Made by a program: the position numbers and the translations under genes
From: DASRQK01 sp964401685
Lineage (GTDB): Bacteria > Bacteroidota > Bacteroidia > Sphingobacteriales > Sphingobacteriaceae
NCBI GenBank assembly: GCA_964401685.1
Contig: CAYNZH010000054.1
Coordinates: 1-10,198 of the forward strand
Reading direction: 5' to 3'
DNA length: 10,198 nt
Notes under the pieces: generated by a model
What the model saw: only the letters and a program-made list of their open reading frames with translations
The model's database searches: none
Told to the model about the DNA's origin: nothing
Part shown: positions 6,329-10,198 of the stretch, in pieces
Layout: every line of letters starts with the position of its first letter
Numbering within the stretch: position 1 is the stretch's first letter

Positions 6329-7126
6329 TTACGATCCTACTTCTTCTTTTTCAATGGTTATCAATCCGTTTTTCTGTAGCAGTTCCCTTGCCAAATTGAG
6401 GTAATTTATGGCTCCCTTGCAATTGGCGTCATGCATGATGACCGAAATCCCAAAACTGGGAGCCTCACTCAAACGTGTATTTCTTTGAATAATCGTGTCA
6501 AAAACCAGATCCTGGAAATGTGCGCGTACCTCTTCCACAACCTGGTTGGAGAGTCTCAGTCGTGCGTCGTACATGGTCAGGAGAATTCCTTCAATTTCCA
6601 GTTTAGTGTTTAAGCGATTTTGAACGATTTTAATTGTATTTAAGAGTTTACCTAATCCTTCCAGGGCAAAATATTCGCATTGAACAGGAATTATCACCGA
6701 ATCGGCAGCAGAAAGAGCGTTGATCGTGATCAGACCCAGCGAGGGCGAGCAGTCTATAATGATGAAGTCATAGTGGTCTTTGACCTTGTCCAGGACCTTC
6801 CTCATCTTGAACTCCCTTTCTTCCAGATTGATCATCTCGATTTCGGCTCCGACCAGGTCGATATGTGCGGGTAAAATCTCCAGATGTGGCGTTTCCGTGG
6901 GCTGTATGGCTTCATTTGGGTCCTGATCATTCACGATGCACTCATAGATGCTGGCCTTGATTGCACGCGGGTCAAAACCTAGCCCTGAGGTCGAATTCGC
7001 CTGAGGATCTGCGTCAACCAATAAAGTCTTGTATTCCAAAACGGCCAAGCTGGCAGCCAGATTGATGGAAGAGGTCGTTTTTCCCACTCCACCTTTTTGA
7101 TTGGCTATTGCAATGATTTTGCCCAT
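6329..7126 (-). CDS. parA: Chromosome partitioning ATPase ParA (Soj)
   Basis: ParA is a dimerising ATPase that binds DNA non-specifically and works with ParB to move the newly replicated origin region. The deviant Walker A motif KGGVGKTT (11-18) holds the signature lysine Lys11. The A' motif LLVDADPQ (35-42) and Walker B FIIIDCSPS (121-129) are intact. The ALEGLGKLL region and the LSEAPSFG element further on are standard for chromosomal Soj/ParA. The length of 265 residues fits the short chromosomal type, which lacks the N-terminal DNA-binding domain of plasmid P1-type ParA. It is first in the parA-parB-DUF5683 operon. An AAGGA element 7 nt before the ATG gives one of the few Shine-Dalgarno-like sites here. 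A consensus -7 box is at 7177-7184. It is divergent from the FMN reductase gene. Confidence 0.97.
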   Translation of the reverse strand: MGKIIAIANQKGGVGKTTSSINLAASLAVLEYKTLLVDADPQANSTSGLGFDPRAIKASIYECIVNDQDPNEAIQPTETPHLEILPAHIDLVGAEIEMINLEEREFKMRKVLDKVKDHYDFIIIDCSPSLGLITINALSAADSVIIPVQCEYFALEGLGKLLNTIKIVQNRLNTKLEIEGILLTMYDARLRLSNQVVEEVRAHFQDLVFDTIIQRNTRLSEAPSFGISVIMHDANCKGAINYLNLARELLQKNGLITIEKEEVGS

Positions 7127-7163
7127 ATATTATTCCTTGTTAAATGCACCTTAAAGAGCTAAC

Positions 7164-7198
7164 TTGCTGAAAGATTCAAATTTAATTTTGTATTTTTG
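7164..7198 (+). promoter_or_regulatory. Candidate promoter of the FMN reductase gene
   Basis: Two full TAnnTTTG matches lie side by side on the plus strand: TAATTTTG (7183-7190) and TATTTTTG (7191-7198). A TTG at 7164-7166 would be spaced 16 nt from the first or 24 nt from the second; neither is ideal. Either would give a leader of about 55-70 nt. Confidence 0.45.
7177..7184 (-). promoter_or_regulatory. -7 box of the parA operon promoter
   Basis: On the minus strand TAAATTTG is a full match to TAnnTTTG and lies about 50 nt before the parA start. The -33 region is weak: TCTG at 7209-7206, with 21-nt spacing. It overlaps by two bases one of the -7 candidates of the divergent gene. Confidence 0.5.
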
Positions 7199-7258
7199 TC
7201 ATTTGCAGAAGCATTCCTCTTCGAGTGCTAAGATACGAAATTAATTTATTTCTGGTTC

Positions 7259-7780
7259 ATGATATCAATAATATCGGGCACAAATCGGCCAAATGCTAAT
7301 AGTTTAAAGCTGGCAAACTATTATAAGCACAGGTTGGCGGAAATGAGTGTCCCTTCCTCTGTATTTTCGCTCACCGCTCTGCCAGACGGATTTATTACGG
7401 CAGATATGTTTGGAAAGCGAAGTGAAGCATTTCGTCCGATTCAGGAAATGGTGACGCGCACACAGAAGTTCATATTTATCATTCCCGAGTACAACGGGAG
7501 TTTTCCGGGCCTCCTGAAGACCTTTGTGGATGCCTGCGCCTTTCCGGAGAGTTTCAAACACAAAAAAGCGGCTCTTGTCGGACATTCGACCGGTAGGTAT
7601 GGCAATATCCGGGGGATAGACCATTTCGCAGGAATTTGCCACTATATTCGTCTACATGTACTGCCTTTAAGGATTCATATTCCCAATATTGCGCACGAGT
7701 TTGACGAAAATAGCATGCTTTACAAGCCGGATACCCTTAGGTTTACCGATGAGCAAATCCAAGAATTCATCGACTTTTGA
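7259..7780 (+). CDS. NADPH-dependent FMN reductase family protein
   Basis: A 173-residue flavodoxin-fold protein of the NADPH-dependent FMN reductase (chromate/azo reductase-like) family, cytoplasmic. The FMN phosphate loop is GTNRPNANSLKLA (7-19). The second signature PEYNGSFPGLLK (76-87) contacts the isoalloxazine ring and helps dimerise. GRYGNIRGIDHF (112-123) is the third conserved segment. Length is typical of the family (about 170-190). The natural substrate cannot be read from sequence; quinone, chromate and azo compounds are all known for relatives. It is alone on the plus strand, divergent from parA, and its stop codon (7778-7780) directly abuts the stop codon of pth on the other strand, with no terminator. 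The role relative to its neighbours is unknown. Confidence 0.9.
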   Translation: MISIISGTNRPNANSLKLANYYKHRLAEMSVPSSVFSLTALPDGFITADMFGKRSEAFRPIQEMVTRTQKFIFIIPEYNGSFPGLLKTFVDACAFPESFKHKKAALVGHSTGRYGNIRGIDHFAGICHYIRLHVLPLRIHIPNIAHEFDENSMLYKPDTLRFTDEQIQEFIDF

Positions 7781-8341
7781 TTATTTGTTGAGTCTAGTCA
7801 TGGTGAGTTCCACGCCGATATGGATAAAGCTTTCTATAAAGGTTACACTCTGCTCGATCAATGCAGGAATTTCAGGAAGTTCGTCGTCGTCAAAGCTGCT
7901 AAGCACGTAGTCCGCCTGTCTACCCCGCGGAAAGTTATCGCCAATGCCGAATCGGAGTCTTGGATAATGCTGTCCCCCGCAGAGTGCCTCGATGCTCTTT
8001 AGGCCATTGTGCCCAGCGCTGCTTCCCTTGGGTTTTAGCCTTATTTTGCCTAGGGGCAAGGCCAGATCATCCACGATGACCAGGATGTTTTCCAAAGGGA
8101 TTTTCAGTTCGTGCATCCAGTAGTTGACCGCTTTCCCGCTGAGGTTCATGTAGGTTGTGGGTTTGATTATACAGGCAGTTTTCCCGCGAATTCTCAGTTC
8201 AGAATAATAGGCATGGCGTAGATTAGAGTAGCTTCCATCATGCTTACTGACAAGTGCGTCAGCCACCATAAAGCCTATGTTGTGCCGGGTATCTTCATAC
8301 TCCCGTCCAATATTTCCCAGTCCAACGATCAGATATTTCAT
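7781..8341 (-). CDS. pth: Peptidyl-tRNA hydrolase
   Basis: Pth cleaves the ester bond of peptidyl-tRNA released from stalled ribosomes and recycles the tRNA. All expected active-site residues are present. GLGNIGREYEDTRHNIGF (7-24) holds Asn10 and the catalytic His20. PTTYMNLSG (61-69) holds Asn66. The VDDLALPLG segment (90-98) holds Asp91, and SSAGHNGLKS (107-116) holds Asn112. These correspond to E. coli Asn10, His20, Asn68, Asp93 and Asn114. At 186 residues it is of normal length. It follows rplY on the minus strand, a Pth/bL25 pairing widespread in bacteria. Here, however, a terminator (8372-8407) separates the two, and pth has its own promoter candidate inside that terminator. No Shine-Dalgarno site is visible. 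Confidence 0.97.
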   Translation of the reverse strand: MKYLIVGLGNIGREYEDTRHNIGFMVADALVSKHDGSYSNLRHAYYSELRIRGKTACIIKPTTYMNLSGKAVNYWMHELKIPLENILVIVDDLALPLGKIRLKPKGSSAGHNGLKSIEALCGGQHYPRLRFGIGDNFPRGRQADYVLSSFDDDELPEIPALIEQSVTFIESFIHIGVELTMTRLNK

Positions 8342-8357
8342 GTCAAAGACGTTTTAG

Positions 8358-8389
8358 CTAAGATAAAAAAGAAAAAGAGGTTGACCAAA
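8358..8389 (-). promoter_or_regulatory. Candidate promoter of pth overlapping the rplY terminator
   Basis: On the minus strand TTTG (8389-8386) is spaced 20 nt from TATCTTAG (8365-8358), one base off TAnnTTTG. The -33 box lies in the loop of the rplY terminator, and the T-rich spacer is the U tract of that terminator. Confidence 0.5.
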
Positions 8390-8407
8390 TGGACCAACCT
8401 CTTTTTT
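8366..8407 (-). terminator. Terminator after rplY, possibly bidirectional
   Basis: A 12-bp perfect stem (8372-8383 with 8395-8406) closes an 11-nt loop. On the minus strand it is followed by a T-rich tract (8376-8372 and 8370-8365), which ends rplY transcription 40 nt after its stop. On the plus strand there is also a T run (8402-8407), but no plus-strand gene ends here except possibly read-through from the FMN reductase gene. Confidence 0.85.
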
Positions 8408-8446
8408 GTCTTGCGATGAGCTTAGGTGAACCCAAGCGCATAAGAT

Positions 8447-9040
8447 TTATTTTGATGCTTTTTCAGCGGCAGCTGCTTCTTGTTCAGCCTGACGCAAAGC
8501 ACGGGACATGATGACAGACACGATCGTATCGTCAGCGTTGTTCAGGACACGCGCGTTGTCAATCTTGATTTCTTCAACACGGACAGACTTTCCAACTTCC
8601 AGCTTTGCAATACTTACTTCAATGTATTGGGGCAAGTTGTTTGGAAGCGCTTTCACGCGAAGTGCACGTAATTTCTGGACCAATTTTCCACCGACTCTCA
8701 CGCCTGGGGAAGTGCCCGTAAGCTTGATTGGAATGTTGATGGCAACTTCCTTGTCATCCTGAAGCTCCAAAAAGTCGATGTGTGTGATTTGATCCGTCAA
8801 CGGGTGGAATTGGCTGTCTTGAATGATGGCTTTCGTTTTCGTACCATCTACATCCAATTCGATAAAGTGCACATCCGGAGTGTAAATTACGGGTTTCAAA
8901 TCAGCTGCGGATACCGAAAAGTGAATTTGTTCTTTTCCACCATAAAGCACTGCAGGTATCAAACCCTGGTAGCGCAATTTCTTGGCATCTCTTTTCCCTA
9001 CGTTCTCCCGTGGAGAACCGCTAATAGCAAATGATTTCAT
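8447..9040 (-). CDS. rplY: 50S ribosomal protein L25, long (Ctc/TL5) form (bL25)
   Basis: bL25 binds 5S rRNA in the large subunit. The N-terminal 5S-binding beta-barrel (about 1-90) shows RENVGKRDAKKLRYQGLIPAVLYG (11-34) and HFIELDVDG (58-66), then THIDFLEL (86-93). A second, C-terminal TL5 domain (about 95-180) contains the conserved LTGTSPGVRVGGKLVQ (107-122) and the PQYIEVSIAKLEVGKSVRV region. So this is the two-domain Ctc-type protein of 197 residues, not the short E. coli form of 94. The last 18 residues are Ala/Glu/Lys-rich and look disordered, as in many members. It lies downstream of prs (64-nt gap) with its own -7 box at 9067-9074, and ends at the terminator 8366-8407. Confidence 0.96.
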   Translation of the reverse strand: MKSFAISGSPRENVGKRDAKKLRYQGLIPAVLYGGKEQIHFSVSAADLKPVIYTPDVHFIELDVDGTKTKAIIQDSQFHPLTDQITHIDFLELQDDKEVAINIPIKLTGTSPGVRVGGKLVQKLRALRVKALPNNLPQYIEVSIAKLEVGKSVRVEEIKIDNARVLNNADDTIVSVIMSRALRQAEQEAAAAEKASK

Positions 9041-9066
9041 TTTTCTTTTATTAAATAATTAGGGCG

Positions 9067-9074
9067 CAAAGATA
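9067..9074 (-). promoter_or_regulatory. -7 box of the rplY promoter
   Basis: On the minus strand TATCTTTG is a full match to TAnnTTTG, 26 nt before the rplY ATG. The -33 region has no clear TTG. It lies just after a weak hairpin and T run that may end prs (9080-9102). Confidence 0.6.
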
Positions 9075-9079
9075 CGAAT

Positions 9080-9102
9080 AAAAAATCTAATACCGATGTA
9101 TT
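9080..9102 (-). terminator. Weak possible terminator of prs
   Basis: On the minus strand a 5-bp stem (9098-9102 with 9089-9093) with a 4-nt loop is followed by six T (9085-9080). The stem is short and mostly A-T, so it may be partial or not functional, which would let prs read through into rplY. Confidence 0.3.
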
Positions 9103-9104
9103 TC

Positions 9105-10049
9105 TTATTCAATCTCAAACAATCCGCTGATCGAACCGTGCTCGTTGACATTTTTTATTGCGCTTGCAAACAGATCGGCGGTAGAAAGTACTTTTATTTT
9201 CTCGCTCTCGTGCTTTAAAGGAATGGTATCCGTGACGATAAGTTCAGTGAGGGCAGACTTCTCTATCGTTTCATAGGCTTTGCCTGAAAGCACCGGATGC
9301 GTACAGACAGCGCGCACTGAATTGGCACCATTTTCCATGATTAGAGAAGCGGCCTTGGACAACGTCCCGGCTGTATCACAGATGTCATCTATCAATACAA
9401 TGTCCTGTCCCTCTACATTTCCGATGATGGACATCGACTCAATCTCGTTGGCACGCTTACGTTGCTTGTCACAGATGACGACTTCGGCGTTGAAATACTT
9501 TGCAAAAGTTCTGGCCCTGTAAGAACCACCCATGTCCGGCGACGCGATGGTCAGATTGGGCAAATTGAGTGATTTGATGTGTGGAACAAAAATGATGGAT
9601 GCGTCCAAGTGGTCCACTGGGATATCGAAAAATCCTTGTATCTGGGCTGCATGCAAGTCCATTGTCATGATACGGTGCGCCCCTGTCGCGGTGATCAGAT
9701 TGGCGATCATTTTGGCACCGATTGCAACCCTGGGCTTGTCCTTACGATCCTGTCTTGCAAAACCAAAGTAGGGAACTACGGCCGTGATATAATGCGCCGA
9801 TGCCCTCTTTGCCGCATCAATCATGAGTAGCAACTCAAAGAGATTGTCGGTCGGTTGATTGGTAGACTGAATGATAAACACATCGCTGCCACGGACCGAT
9901 TCGTTATAGGAAGGCTGGAACTCACCGTCACTAAACTTTGATAGATCTACGTTTCCAAGGGGTTTGCCAAAGGAGTGAGCGATTTTTTCGGCAAGCTCTT
10001 TGGAACCAGTACCAGAAAAAAGTTTTACAGGATTAAATTGCAGAGGCAT
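9105..10049 (-). CDS. prs: Ribose-phosphate pyrophosphokinase (PRPP synthetase)
   Basis: Prs transfers pyrophosphate from ATP to ribose 5-phosphate, making PRPP for purine, pyrimidine, histidine, tryptophan and NAD synthesis. The class I features are all present: the KFSDGE segment (38-43), the ATP-binding flexible region PYFGFARQDRK (93-103), MDLHAAQIQGFFD (130-142) with the catalytic-site His133, SPDMGG (170-175), and the PRPP-binding loop VLIDDICDTAGT (218-229). The 314-residue length is normal for class I (about 310-320). The ATG at 10049 precedes the typical start KLFSGTGSKELAEKIA. It is transcribed away from tRNA-Gln, with a consensus -7 box directly after the tRNA terminator, and is followed by rplY. 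Confidence 0.97.
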   Translation of the reverse strand: MPLQFNPVKLFSGTGSKELAEKIAHSFGKPLGNVDLSKFSDGEFQPSYNESVRGSDVFIIQSTNQPTDNLFELLLMIDAAKRASAHYITAVVPYFGFARQDRKDKPRVAIGAKMIANLITATGAHRIMTMDLHAAQIQGFFDIPVDHLDASIIFVPHIKSLNLPNLTIASPDMGGSYRARTFAKYFNAEVVICDKQRKRANEIESMSIIGNVEGQDIVLIDDICDTAGTLSKAASLIMENGANSVRAVCTHPVLSGKAYETIEKSALTELIVTDTIPLKHESEKIKVLSTADLFASAIKNVNEHGSISGLFEIE

Positions 10050-10091
10050 TATAAAAATGATTAACAGTGGAATTACAAAGTTGTGTGACTA

Positions 10092-10099
10092 CAAAGCTA
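10092..10099 (-). promoter_or_regulatory. -7 box of the prs promoter
   Basis: On the minus strand TAGCTTTG is a full match to TAnnTTTG, 42 nt before the prs ATG. It begins 1 nt after the T run of the tRNA-Gln terminator. No good TTTG is found at normal spacing; the nearest TTG (10127-10125) is 25 nt away and lies in the terminator stem. Confidence 0.55.
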
Positions 10100-10100
10100 T

Positions 10101-10142
10101 AAAAAATGACGGATTGCCGTGTGACAATCCGTACCTTTTTTT
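10101..10142 (-). terminator. Terminator after tRNA-Gln
   Basis: An 8-bp perfect stem (10109-10116 with 10125-10132) closes an 8-nt loop. On the minus strand it is followed by six T (10106-10101). On the plus strand a T run (10135-10142) also follows. It lies 14 nt past the tRNA 3' end and ends the tRNA transcript before prs. Confidence 0.8.
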
Positions 10143-10146
10143 ATTG

Positions 10147-10198
10147 TTGCCCGACCAGGATTCGAACCTAGACAAACAGAACCAAAATCTGTCGTACT
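10147..10198 (-). tRNA. tRNA-Gln (anticodon TTG), 5' part cut off by window end
   Basis: The 3' two-thirds of a tRNA on the minus strand are visible. The anticodon stem ACAGA/TCTGT (10192-10188 with 10180-10176) encloses loop TTTTGGT, with anticodon TTG at 10183-10185, reading CAA/CAG glutamine codons. A 5-bp T stem with loop TTCGAAT and the 3' acceptor strand TCGGGCA (10154-10148) follow. The D arm and 5' acceptor strand lie outside the window. No CCA is encoded in standard position. More tRNA genes may precede it upstream. Confidence 0.9.

Noticed and set aside
5398..7258. Search for a parS site near parAB
   Set aside because: No 16-bp palindrome of the TGTTTCACGTGAAACA type was seen by eye in the window. 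The genus may use sites elsewhere near the origin; a full-genome motif scan would settle this.

Overview
This window reads as a core chromosomal region of a Bacteroidota bacterium, most likely class Sphingobacteriia (a Pedobacter/Sphingobacterium-like organism; the rank is inferred). The signs are: repeated matches to the Bacteroidota housekeeping promoter (TTTG, about 17-20 nt, then TAnnTTTG); A/T-rich leaders mostly without Shine-Dalgarno sequences; a DUF5683 gene directly after parA-parB; and a long type I signal peptidase with an N-terminal membrane extension. No mobile element, CRISPR array, phage gene or recognisable defence system is visible.

Left part (1-2400): tRNA-Pro(TGG) on the minus strand with a strong terminator. 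It is divergent from rplS (ribosomal protein bL19, plus strand), which has its own promoter and terminator. Next on the plus strand is a secreted S10-family serine carboxypeptidase with a complete Ser-Asp-His triad. It ends tail-to-tail with lepB across a long hairpin that contains the lepB stop codon.

Middle (2381-7126), all on the minus strand: parA, parB, a DUF5683 envelope protein, dapB, lepB. parA, parB and the DUF5683 gene are packed with 0-1 nt gaps and look like one operon. A consensus promoter straddles the end of the DUF5683 gene and probably drives dapB-lepB separately. Together this block covers chromosome segregation, lysine/diaminopimelate synthesis and protein export.

Right part (7127-10198): an NADPH-dependent FMN reductase gene is divergent from parA and abuts pth convergently with no spacer. 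On the minus strand, in transcription order, are tRNA-Gln(TTG) (cut by the window end), prs, rplY and pth: PRPP synthesis followed by translation functions. A recurring layout here is a terminator whose U-tract region runs straight into the promoter of the next gene.

No undescribed biological system was found. The most unusual points are regulatory layout (terminator/promoter juxtaposition, overlapping divergent promoters, a stop codon inside a convergent hairpin) and the seven-fold Arg-Asp-Ser/Thr-Val repeat in the DUF5683 protein.
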